Below are positions 14,759 to 20,294 of a stretch of DNA of 22,237 nt, one piece after another. The first letter of the stretch is position 1, and the number at the start of each line of letters is the position of its first letter. The stretch is from a virus. The stretch lies in IMG/VR virus record IMGVR_UViG_3300003324_001076, positions 1 to 22,237 of that record. One strand, 5' to 3'. The notes under the pieces were generated by a model. That model did no database searches, was not told the origin of the DNA, and saw nothing but the letters and a program-made list of their open reading frames with translations. Made by a program: the position numbers and the translations under genes.

Positions 14759-15196
14759 TCAGGAGATGGGCTGGTCCTCCCTGATCTCTGGCTTGCCTCC
14801 GTAGTCGCCTGAGGCGATGTCGTCGCGGAGCCGCGCAGCATGCCCTTCGCAGTAGAGGTGGAGCAGCAGCCCGCAACGCTCTTCGCGCTCTCCCGCATAG
14901 CGGTCGTAGTGCGCGCACTCCTCCTCGAAGAGCAGGATGCGGTGCGCGATGGGTTCGCGGCAGGTCTCCGTCACGATGCCGTCTCCGAAGCCGTAGGCTG
15001 CTCCCATGTCAGGATGGATGGCCTCGTAGGTGCAGTGCGGGCGGCTGGCGAACTCGAGCGCAGTGGGGAGGGTTTCGGCTTGCATGGCGAGCAGGTTGGG
15101 TTCCTGCTCCTCGCGGACGGTGAAGGCGGTGCCTCCCTGCTCGCTCTCCATGTGGGCTCGAAGCGTCGGTAGAGTTGTGGGGTTGCTGATGGTCAT
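14759..15196 (-). CDS. Cys-rich unknown protein, leftward
   Basis: The protein has 145 aa. The ATG at 15196 (minus strand) has the strong ribosome site GAGGAGG about nine bases upstream. It has five cysteines (55, 79, 94, 108, 116) and several histidines in the second half: RPHCTYEAIHPD, VTETCREPIAHR, EEECAHYDRY, EERCGLLLHLYCEGH. This suggests metal binding or disulfides, but no standard finger spacing fits. The N-terminal third is polar (TISNPTTLPTLRAHMESEQG). No membrane segment is seen. It runs against the tail operon and lies downstream of the leader element at 15285-15347, so that element probably drives it. I do not recognise the family. Confidence 0.7.
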   Translation of the reverse strand: MTISNPTTLPTLRAHMESEQGGTAFTVREEQEPNLLAMQAETLPTALEFASRPHCTYEAIHPDMGAAYGFGDGIVTETCREPIAHRILLFEEECAHYDRYAGEREERCGLLLHLYCEGHAARLRDDIASGDYGGKPEIREDQPIS

Positions 15197-15284
15197 GGTG
15201 GGTTGCCTCCTCAGGCGAGCAGAGCGGCAGCGATGGCCGCGGAGGTGACGGTGTCCTGCTGGTCTCAGGAGCTGGCTGCTCCCT

Positions 15285-15347
15285 CATGGCTACAGCCTCC
15301 CGTATGCAAGAGGCTTGCGCAAGGCTCTTGCAGAAACATGCAAGGGG
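15285..15347 (-). promoter_or_regulatory. Leftward 5' leader/operator, copy B
   Basis: On the minus strand this block reads through to GAGGCTGTAGCCATG, whose ATG is at 15287. It aligns without gaps to the block at 17626-17688; I count about 48 of 63 positions identical. It holds several CTTGCR/YGCAAG half-sites: TGCAAG 15305-15310 (within the less conserved part), CTTGCG 15314-15319, CGCAAG 15318-15323, CTTGCA 15327-15332, TGCAAG 15339-15344. The last two form a perfect CTTGCA-N6-TGCAAG palindrome. It lies between the PLP enzyme gene's stop and the gene 14759-15196. The 88 bases from 15197 to 15284 hold only a possible decayed small ORF. Confidence 0.6.
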
Positions 15348-15368
15348 CCGTGCCCTACTGCTGCAGGC

Positions 15369-16154
15369 TCATACAAGATTCTCCCGACGTCCAACCACCC
15401 AGAGCGCATCCCCCACAGAGAGGAACGGCAGACACTTCGCCTCATAGATCGGGTCGAGCTCCAGATCGCCTAGCGTCGTCTTCGCTGCCCTCTCATGGTA
15501 GTCGAGGCCGGCAGGCACAAGCTCGCACTGCAGCCGCCAGAACGCCGGAGCATACCGGTCGAGCCGGCGCGTCGGATCGGCTCCCACAACCACGCCGAGC
15601 ACGGAGAGGTCGCAGCATGGCCTCTCATACCGGTCGAGGCCAGTCAAGATGCCTGCCAGACTCATCCCCGACCCGACGGGGACGACGATCCTCGAGACGC
15701 CGGCAGCGCGCAGCCCGTGGATGTCGAGCTCGCGCACCTGCGCAGAGGTCTGCCTGACTGCCTCCTCGCACTCCATCCCGAAGGGGATCTCGACCCACCC
15801 GAGATCGGCTGCAGCTCTCCTCGCGCGAGCGACAATGACGGAGTTGTGGCCTGGCCTATGCGGAACGATGCGTGCACCACGGTCGCGGGCAGCGGCCAGC
15901 TCGGGCGTCTCCTGCCCTGCAGGAACATGTACCTCGCAGGGCAGCCCTAGGTGTTCTGCGATGGTGGCGACGATGTTGACCTGTGGGCTCTGCCGGCTGC
16001 CAGCGGTCACGAGGCCGCGGACGCCTGGCTGTTGGGCGAGCGCGAGGCAGGTCCGGACCTTGCCTCCGCGGCTGCCCGCGACCTCGAATAGGTCTTCCCG
16101 TTTCACCCACGTGCCTGCCTTCTGCTGCCACGGGGTTCTAGTCTGGGGGATCAT
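15369..16154 (-). CDS. PLP-dependent enzyme, tryptophan-synthase-beta/ACC-deaminase-like
   Basis: The protein has 261 aa. ATG 16154 is preferred over an in-frame TTG at 16199, which would overlap the endolysin start. Fold-type II PLP marks are clear. WVKREDLF is followed by GSRGGKVRT, with Lys32 as likely Schiff-base residue. TAGSRQSPQVN (50-60) sits where the family has its substrate-carboxylate loop (TxGxxxSxHxN). VPVGSGMSLAG (158-168) fits the phosphate-binding loop. Known relatives (ACC deaminase, D-cysteine desulfhydrase, threonine synthase) act on small amino acids, and they are usually 300-340 aa, so this one is short. Related enzymes occur in actinophages without a settled role. Lying opposite the lysis genes, it may be accessory cargo; substrate unknown. 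Confidence 0.8.
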   Translation of the reverse strand: MIPQTRTPWQQKAGTWVKREDLFEVAGSRGGKVRTCLALAQQPGVRGLVTAGSRQSPQVNIVATIAEHLGLPCEVHVPAGQETPELAAARDRGARIVPHRPGHNSVIVARARRAAADLGWVEIPFGMECEEAVRQTSAQVRELDIHGLRAAGVSRIVVPVGSGMSLAGILTGLDRYERPCCDLSVLGVVVGADPTRRLDRYAPAFWRLQCELVPAGLDYHERAAKTTLGDLELDPIYEAKCLPFLSVGDALWVVGRRENLV

Positions 16155-16161
16155 GCGCAAG

Positions 16162-16167
16162 ACGTTA
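16162..16167 (-). promoter_or_regulatory. Putative -10 box for a leaderless PLP-enzyme mRNA
   Basis: On the minus strand TAACGT (fits TAnnnT) ends seven bases before the ATG at 16154, so transcription would begin at or next to the start codon. No Shine-Dalgarno precedes that ATG. Leaderless transcripts are common in actinobacteria. No convincing -35 is seen. The 44-base divergent gap (16155-16198) also holds the ribosome site AGAGGAG of the endolysin gene. Confidence 0.4.
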
Positions 16168-16198
16168 GCGCAACGGGGATGCGAGAGGAGCGGGAGCA

Positions 16199-16984
16199 AT
16201 GGTCAAGATCGCTGACTTCATCGAGGCGCCGAACAGTGGCGGCAACTACACCAAGGTGTTGCTTGTCGTCCACGTCACGGTCTCTCCTGAGGTGGAGGGA
16301 GCAGCCCGCGGCGTGGTCGGCTTCTGGAACAGAGGCCGCACCGGGTCAACGCAGTATGTGGTCGACAACCGCGAGATCATCCAAGCCGTGCGAGAGAAGG
16401 CATATGCCTGGGCAGCTGGGACGACGGCGAACAAGTGGGGCATCCATGTCGAGCATTGCGGCATGATCCAGACGGTCCGGCAGTGGCGCGACGGCTACTC
16501 GACGGCCGAACTGCGGCTCTCTGCTCCGCTGTTCGCTGAGCTCGGACAGAAGTATGGGATCCCTCTGCGCCGACTGAGTCCGGCAGGGGTTCGGGCTGCT
16601 GTCGCGAGCGGCAACCCTGCTCAGGGAGGCATCTGCGGCCACGCCGACATCACAGCTGCGTTCCCTGGGGAGACCTCCCACACCGATCCGGGCGTCAACT
16701 TCCCTTGGACGCTGTGGATGGGCATGGTCCGCAACGCAGCGCAGCCCTCTGTTCCGGAGCCGGAGGAGCCGCTGAGGGAGCCGGCTAAGCCGGTGGTGGT
16801 GCAGCGGACGAATGTCTGGCGCGCGAGGCAGCGGTTGGCTGCGGCCTCGAACGCCTGGGACGATGCCCTCGAGTTGCTCGGGAAGGTCAACTCATCCCGC
16901 GTCGCCGTCCAGAAGGACCGCGAAGATCTCGCTGTCCAGAAGGTCGCCTTCGATCGGCTCCGCAGAGGGCTCCCACTCGACTAG
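16199..16984 (+). CDS. Endolysin: N-acetylmuramoyl-L-alanine amidase (type 2)
   Basis: The protein has 261 aa; ATG 16199 follows GAGAGGAGCGGGAGCA. Residues ~1-170 form an Amidase_2/PGRP domain that cuts the bond between MurNAc and L-Ala in peptidoglycan. Zinc ligands by analogy with AmpD are His25 (LLVVHVT), His148 (GHADI) and Asp163 (SHTDPG). QYVVDNREIIQAVREKAYAWAAG and WGIHVEHCG match the conserved core around the substrate groove. A Pro/Glu linker (PSVPEPEEPLREPAKP) leads to a C-terminal helical part (~200-261), perhaps a cell-wall-binding or oligomerisation unit. No signal peptide is seen, so export needs the holin. The holin candidate follows 21 bases downstream. Confidence 0.9.
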   Translation: MVKIADFIEAPNSGGNYTKVLLVVHVTVSPEVEGAARGVVGFWNRGRTGSTQYVVDNREIIQAVREKAYAWAAGTTANKWGIHVEHCGMIQTVRQWRDGYSTAELRLSAPLFAELGQKYGIPLRRLSPAGVRAAVASGNPAQGGICGHADITAAFPGETSHTDPGVNFPWTLWMGMVRNAAQPSVPEPEEPLREPAKPVVVQRTNVWRARQRLAAASNAWDDALELLGKVNSSRVAVQKDREDLAVQKVAFDRLRRGLPLD

Positions 16985-17005
16985 GCTCCTGAGAGGAGGA
17001 AGATC

Positions 17006-17209
17006 ATGACGGCAATCAAGGACCTGACGATCCTGAGGCTGGCGCTGCTGCTGCTCGGCGTGCTGGCAATCATGTGTGTCGGCGGCATCATCTGGCTGTC
17101 GCTGGCGACGCCTGCGCGGGCGATCCCCGACATCTTGGTGGGGACGACCACCCTGATTGTCGGCGGCATACTCGGCATCTTGGTGCCGAGTAAGGACGTC
17201 GGCGCGTAG
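17006..17209 (+). CDS. Holin candidate, two transmembrane helices
   Basis: The protein has 67 aa; ATG 17006 follows GAGAGGAGGAAGATC. It has two hydrophobic helices: ~10-33 (LRLALLLLGVLAIMCVGGII) and ~43-61 (ILVGTTTLIVGGILGILVP), joined by a short polar turn (ATPARAIPD). Size and layout fit class II holins, which form membrane lesions that release the endolysin. The gene directly follows the amidase gene and is followed by a strong terminator, so the two form a lysis cassette. Several other actinophage membrane proteins have a similar shape, so the function rests on neighbourhood plus topology. Confidence 0.75.
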   Translation: MTAIKDLTILRLALLLLGVLAIMCVGGIIWLSLATPARAIPDILVGTTTLIVGGILGILVPSKDVGA

Positions 17210-17226
17210 CAGCGCGTAGCAACTAC

Positions 17227-17267
17227 GAGAGCCCTCCACCCCGGTTGCCGGGGGGTGGAGGGCTCTC
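17227..17267 (+). terminator. Strong intrinsic terminator after the lysis cassette
   Basis: A perfect 16-bp inverted repeat: GAGAGCCCTCCACCCC (17227-17242) pairs with 17252-17267. The nine-base loop (GGTTGCCGG) can itself form a tiny GG/CC stem. The right arm is followed by TCTGCTTGTGT, a weak T-rich stretch. It lies between the rightward holin gene and the leftward 64-aa gene ending at 17276, so it may act in both directions. Confidence 0.85.
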
Positions 17268-17275
17268 TGCTTGTG

Positions 17276-17470
17276 TCAGCGGTTGAACCAGGAGTATGGG
17301 AACTTGATGCCAGCTATGGCTGCCTGCCGGTGGATGCTGCGCAGCATGAGGTGGCAGGCGATGTCTCTGCGCATCTCTTGACTCCAACGAGGCGCCGTTG
17401 AGAGAGCGAGGCTGGCCTCTATTGCCTCTCGCCTGAGGCGCGCTATCTGCTGCTCCTGCTGTGGCGTCAT
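17276..17470 (-). CDS. 64-aa unknown protein, leftward
   Basis: The ATG at 17470 overlaps the TGA of the 53-aa gene upstream (ATGA), so they are translationally coupled. The reading frame is open further upstream, but that part is the antisense of the 53-aa gene's frame and reads as low-complexity His/Arg/Gln. The protein is helical and basic (TPQQEQQIARLRREAIEASL, then SQEMRRDIACHLMLRSIHRQ), ending AGIKFPYSWFNR with an aromatic cluster. It has no membrane segment. Size and charge would suit a small DNA-, RNA- or protein-binding modulator, which is a guess. I do not recognise the family. Confidence 0.55.
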   Translation of the reverse strand: MTPQQEQQIARLRREAIEASLALSTAPRWSQEMRRDIACHLMLRSIHRQAAIAGIKFPYSWFNR

Positions 17471-17628
17471 CGGGTGATCCGGATGTGCCAGAAGGAGAGA
17501 GCCTGCTCGACCTCGCTGTTGCTGCTCTCGTCGCTGACCTGGATGTCGATGTTGCCGGCGAGGTAGTGGTCGGTGGCGAGGTCGAGTGCCTCGTCGCGGG
17601 TCATGAGCTGGGTGGGCTTGTGCGTCAT
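17467..17628 (-). CDS. 53-aa unknown protein, leftward
   Basis: This small gene was found by reading the minus strand by hand. ATG 17628 is preceded by GAGGCTGTAGCC, and TGA is at 17467-17469. The protein starts MTHKPTQLMTRDEALDLATD, continues HYLAGNIDIQVSDESSNSEV and ends QALSFWHIRITR. It looks like a helix followed by beta strands, well mixed in composition as real proteins are. It is the first gene of a two-gene leftward unit driven from the shared leader (17626-17688). No named family is recognised. The start is supported by the leader shared with the ATG at 15287. Confidence 0.65.
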   Translation of the reverse strand: MTHKPTQLMTRDEALDLATDHYLAGNIDIQVSDESSNSEVEQALSFWHIRITR

Positions 17629-17688
17629 GGCTACAGCCTCGCGCAGCCTGCTCGCCTGCGCAAGCCGCTTGCATAAACCTGCAAAGGG
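17626..17688 (-). promoter_or_regulatory. Leftward 5' leader/operator, copy A
   Basis: This is the partner of the block at 15285-15347, ending in the same GAGGCTGTAGCCATG. The distance from GTTT to ATG is 53 bases in both. It contains YGCGCAAG at 17657-17664 and the near-palindrome CTTGCA-TAAACC-TGCAAA at 17668-17685. With the extra copy at 17696-17717 it fills most of the 110-base divergent gap between the 53-aa gene and the HTH gene. The rest of that gap holds nothing else I can support. Confidence 0.6.
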
Positions 17689-17717
17689 AGTGCTGAAGCG
17701 GCTTGCATAAACCTGCA
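17662..17717. repeat. Two direct copies of a 22-base operator-like repeat
   Basis: AAGCCGCTTGCATAAACCTG (start of copy 17662-17683) recurs at 17696-17717 with one mismatch in 22 and a start-to-start distance of 34 bases, about three helical turns. Each copy contains the dyad TTGCA-N6-TGCA. The pair lies in the divergent gap, and the second copy overlaps the putative -35 of the HTH operon. Confidence 0.75.
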
Positions 17718-17732
17718 GCGCAGTCCTAGCCT
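17703..17732 (+). promoter_or_regulatory. Putative promoter of the HTH/methyltransferase operon
   Basis: TTGCAT (17703-17708) and TAGCCT (17727-17732) are 18 bases apart. The -10 fits the actinobacterial TAnnnT pattern and ends six bases before ATG 17739, so the mRNA could be leaderless; no Shine-Dalgarno precedes that ATG. The -35 matches only TTG and lies inside the second operator copy, so a bound regulator would block or aid the polymerase. Confidence 0.45.
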
Positions 17733-17738
17733 GAGAAC

Positions 17739-17945
17739 ATGGCGATGACGAAGACTCCTCTCTACCTCCTGTTGGAGACCAAGCTCGGGCGAGACCCCGC
17801 GCTGGACATGCGGGAGCGGCGAGAGCGCGGCGAGACCTGGCGCAGCATCTCGCATGCGTACCTGCAGTTCGGCATCGACGTGACTGAGGTCACGCTGCGT
17901 GCCTGGCTGAAGGATGCGACCGCGCCGACCGCAGCGGCTCAGTAG
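17739..17945 (+). CDS. Small helix-turn-helix DNA-binding protein
   Basis: The protein has 68 aa. It opens MAMTKTPLYLLLETKLGRDP, followed by RERRERGETWRSISHAYLQF and GIDVTEVTLRAWLKD. The second part has the HTH rhythm: helix, turn at GETW, helix RSISHAYLQ, turn GIDVT and recognition helix EVTLRAWL. Small proteins of the form 'PLYxLLExKLG...WRxIAxxLxxxTGxxVSxExLRxWF' are frequent in Streptomyces and other actinophages and are annotated as HTH proteins. It is first in the rightward operon, directly behind the operator repeats, so it is the natural candidate for binding them. That link is inference. Confidence 0.75.
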   Translation: MAMTKTPLYLLLETKLGRDPALDMRERRERGETWRSISHAYLQFGIDVTEVTLRAWLKDATAPTAAAQ

Positions 17946-17947
17946 CG

Positions 17948-18148
17948 ATGAGTCGGGGGAGCCTGCAGGCGCAGCGCATCGGCGCGCACGTCGCGCTCTA
18001 CGGGCTGTTCCGCATGGGCGCCATGAACGACCCCCATGGGATGACCCTGCTGCTCCGCTGGTCCGTGGCTGAGCGCCGGAGGGCTGCCTTCTTACGTCAG
18101 ACCGGCGCATGGGAGCGGTGGCTGCGCACCGGGCAGCCACCGACATGA
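17948..18148 (+). CDS. 66-aa unknown basic protein
   Basis: ATG 17948 comes two bases after the HTH gene's stop, without a clear ribosome site, so translation probably continues from the gene before. The protein is helical (SLQAQRIGAHVALYGLFRMG, then MTLLLRWSVAERRRAAFLRQ, then GAWERWLRTGQ) and rich in Arg and Trp toward the end. It has no membrane segment. The gene overlaps the nuclease gene as ATGA. I do not recognise the family; a role as small DNA-associated partner is only a guess. Confidence 0.6.
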   Translation: MSRGSLQAQRIGAHVALYGLFRMGAMNDPHGMTLLLRWSVAERRRAAFLRQTGAWERWLRTGQPPT

Positions 18149-18522
18149 GCACGCAGTATGAGCGAGGCGCCGAGTTCGAGAGGCGAGTCGCCAAACGGCT
18201 CACCGTCGACGGCTACGCCTGCTTCCGCAGCGCCGGCTCCCACGGCAAGGCAGACATCGTCGCTATCAAACCGGGCCAGATCCTCCTCATCCAGTGCAAG
18301 CGCGACGGCGAGATCTCCCGCGCGGAGTGGAATGGTCTGCTGGAGCTCGCCCACCTCATACAGCCCTCTCTCTCAAACGGGTTGGGCAGGCGCGTCGTCT
18401 GGCCGCTGCTCGCCTTCATGCCTGGCAGGCAGGGCATCTCGTACCGGATGCTGTTGAGGCCGGCTGAGCCGCACCAGCGGCGCTCCTTCTCTGTCTGGGC
18501 TCCGGACGGGGTGCAGCAGTGA
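18145..18522 (+). CDS. Hjc-like Holliday-junction resolvase / PD-(D/E)XK nuclease
   Basis: The protein has 125 aa. ATG 18145 overlaps the previous TGA; an in-frame GTG at 18109 would start inside the preceding gene and is not used. The motif order fits the archaeal Hjc-type nuclease fold: Glu12 in YERGAEFERRVAKRL, RSAGSHGKADIVAI with Asp37, then LLIQCKRDG with Gln50 and Lys52 (the usual E/Q-x-K). Such enzymes need a metal ion and cut four-way junctions or branched DNA, which phages use to resolve replication and packaging intermediates. A role in modification-linked cleavage is an alternative, given the methyltransferase next door. The stop overlaps the methyltransferase start (GTGA). Confidence 0.75.
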   Translation: MSTQYERGAEFERRVAKRLTVDGYACFRSAGSHGKADIVAIKPGQILLIQCKRDGEISRAEWNGLLELAHLIQPSLSNGLGRRVVWPLLAFMPGRQGISYRMLLRPAEPHQRRSFSVWAPDGVQQ

Positions 18523-19883
18523 TCATCGACCTGTTTGCTGGTCCCGGCGGCTGGGATGAGGGTCTGCGCATGCTCGGGCGTCGCGACGTCGTCGGAGTCG
18601 AATGGGATGAGGCTGCGTGCGCGACAGCGCGAGCAGCAGGGCACGCGCGCATCCTGGGGGACGTGGCTCGAGTCCGCATCCCGCGGGAGAAGAAGGTTGA
18701 GGGACTCATCGGGAGTCCTCCCTGCACTCCCTGGAGCAACGCGGGCAACCAGCTAGGCGACGTCGATCGTGCTCTCTGCCATGAACTCGTGGACCGTATG
18801 GCGGCAGGGAAGGATGCCCTCTCCTGGACGGACTGGGCCGATCCGGTGAGTCCTCTCGTGGCGCAGCCGGTTCGGTGGGCGCGTGAGTTGCAGCCTGAGT
18901 GGGTGGCTCTGGAGCAGGTCCCTCAGGTGATGGATCTCTGGGAGCATCTGCGGATCATCTTCCGGCGGTGGGGTTATTTCACGTGGGCTGGGGTGCTGAA
19001 CGCTGCCGACTATGGGGTGCCTCAGACGCGCCGGCGTGCGATCTTTTTGGCGAAGGCTCGGGGGACTGGGTTCTGTTCGGAGCCGGAGCCAACCCATCAG
19101 GCGAAGGGGAATGGAGTTCGTCGGCGCAAGTGGGTCAGCATGGCTGAGGCTCTCGGTTGGGCAGAGGACTCATCGGTCGGGTTTCCTCGAACTCCTGAGC
19201 GGGAGGATGAGGAGACGGACGAGAATGGGATGCGCGCTCGCGATTGGCGACCAGCAAATCGTCCCTCTCAGACAGTGACGGCGCGAGCGAGGTCGTGGCA
19301 GTTGAAGCAGGGTCGGCAGGAGAGAGCGACGGTGAGGTCGCTCGACGGGCCGGCTGGGACGGTGGCGTTCGGCAACGCTGCCGCTGACCATCGGTGGGTT
19401 CAACGCGGCTCTGGCAACGCTGGGGCGAGCAGAGACCGCGAACTGGGCGACCCTAGTTCGACGATCACGAGCGGGGGAACGGCGACGTGGACTTTGCGTG
19501 AGGTTCCTGGACCGGAGGAGGGCATCGCGCGAGTCAATGACCAGACGGGCGCGAACTATGACGAAGAATGGCCGTGGGGGAGGCCGTCGACCACGATTGC
19601 GACGCGGCCTCTTGTGCCGCATCCGGGATCGAATGCGAACCGCTTCAACGGCGCAGAGAAGAGCCGGAATGACGGCGTGCGGGTCTCGGTTGAAGAGGCT
19701 GCCACTCTGCAGTCGTTTCCCATCGACTACCCCTGGCAGGGCAGCAGGACAGCGCAGTTCCGGCAGGTGGGGGACGCGGTGCCTCCTCTGCTCGCAGCTC
19801 ACGTGCTCGCTGCTCTAGGGGTGGGGGAAGTGCCAGACCGCTACAGGAAGCTCGGGTGGCGAGCGGAGAGGAGAACAGCATGA
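18519..19883 (+). CDS. DNA (cytosine-5-)-methyltransferase
   Basis: The protein has 454 aa; GTG 18519 overlaps the nuclease stop. Motif I DLFAGPGGWDEGL (4-16) binds SAM. Motif IV GSPPCTPWSN has the catalytic Cys69. Motif VI reads LEQVP (131-135), so ENV is changed to EQV. Motif VIII is QTRRR (169-173). Motifs IX/X are TLQSFP and QVGDAVPP (396-423). The region between VIII and IX (~180-390) is the target-recognition part. It contains four imperfect P-[SA]-x-T-[VI] units. The enzyme methylates C at an unknown site, probably shielding phage DNA from host restriction. The gene uses more T- and G-ended codons than its neighbours, a hint of separate origin. Confidence 0.85.
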   Translation: MIIDLFAGPGGWDEGLRMLGRRDVVGVEWDEAACATARAAGHARILGDVARVRIPREKKVEGLIGSPPCTPWSNAGNQLGDVDRALCHELVDRMAAGKDALSWTDWADPVSPLVAQPVRWARELQPEWVALEQVPQVMDLWEHLRIIFRRWGYFTWAGVLNAADYGVPQTRRRAIFLAKARGTGFCSEPEPTHQAKGNGVRRRKWVSMAEALGWAEDSSVGFPRTPEREDEETDENGMRARDWRPANRPSQTVTARARSWQLKQGRQERATVRSLDGPAGTVAFGNAAADHRWVQRGSGNAGASRDRELGDPSSTITSGGTATWTLREVPGPEEGIARVNDQTGANYDEEWPWGRPSTTIATRPLVPHPGSNANRFNGAEKSRNDGVRVSVEEAATLQSFPIDYPWQGSRTAQFRQVGDAVPPLLAAHVLAALGVGEVPDRYRKLGWRAERRTA

Positions 19884-20287
19884 ATGAAACGCAGGAGATG
19901 GAGCACTGGCGGGCGTCTCGAGAACTCGCGCAGCGCTACGACATCCTCAACAACAGCCCCGACCTGGACTGCGTCAGGTACCCGTCGATCTTCGAGTTGA
20001 CGGAGACGCTGAGGAGAGCGAAGAAACTTGCGATGGAGCTCTGCGCCGACTGCGCGGTGAGGGATCTATGTCTGGAGCGGGCGTTGGTGCAGGAGGCTGG
20101 GCTGCGTCCGAAGGATCGCTTCGGCGTGGCTGGGGGGCTGGACGCGACGGGTCGCTACAAGTTGGCGCGTGAGCGCGGCTGCACCATATGTGGAGGCGAT
20201 CTGCCTCCGAATGGGAGTGGGCTCTTCTGTGGGGCTCATGCTGCGAGAGGAGCGCGGGAACTTGCCGTCAGGTTCGGAGCAGCGTAG
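19880..20287 (+). CDS. WhiB-like iron-sulfur regulator with C-terminal zinc-knuckle pattern
   Basis: The protein has 135 aa. ATG 19880 overlaps the previous stop and follows GGAGAGGAG; a GTG at 19856 is less likely. Cys31, Cys55, Cys58 and Cys64 fit the WhiB pattern C-Xn-CxxC-x5-C, which holds a 4Fe-4S cluster. The following GVAGG (82-86) replaces the usual GVWGG, losing its Trp. WhiB proteins bind the principal sigma factor and alter transcription; phage-borne WhiB proteins are known in mycobacteriophages. An added tail (Cys101, Cys104, Cys117, His120: C-x2-C-x12-C-x2-H) looks like a zinc knuckle. It may bind DNA or a partner, which is inference. Confidence 0.75.
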   Translation: MNETQEMEHWRASRELAQRYDILNNSPDLDCVRYPSIFELTETLRRAKKLAMELCADCAVRDLCLERALVQEAGLRPKDRFGVAGGLDATGRYKLARERGCTICGGDLPPNGSGLFCGAHAARGARELAVRFGAA

Positions 20288-20294
20288 GCAGCGC

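Noticed and set aside
14588-14812. Rightward 74-aa frame starting MAEPPQSGQPITGAEAQQAR after the repeat gene
   Set aside because: Its start lies inside the terminator stem, it has no ribosome site, its composition is low-quality, and its end overlaps the well-supported leftward gene 14759-15196.
15009-15287. Leftward 92-aa frame from the ATG in leader copy B
   Set aside because: The start signal is good, but the protein is Pro/Arg/His-rich and most of it is the other frame of the better gene 14759-15196. Kept only as a possible decayed small gene.
15304-15347. Short palindromic repeats considered as a CRISPR or attachment site
   Set aside because: Repeats are only 6-22 bases, without regular spacers, and no tRNA or integrase lies in the window; an operator explanation fits better.
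15203-15757. Rightward 184-aa frame opposite the PLP enzyme
   Set aside because: Ser/Arg/Pro-rich shadow; the minus strand holds a clear PLP fold with intact motifs.
17471-17674. N-terminal extension of the leftward 64-aa gene (open frame up to 17674)
   Set aside because: The added part is His/Arg/Gln-rich and is the wrong frame of the 53-aa gene; the ATGA overlap gives a better start at 17470.
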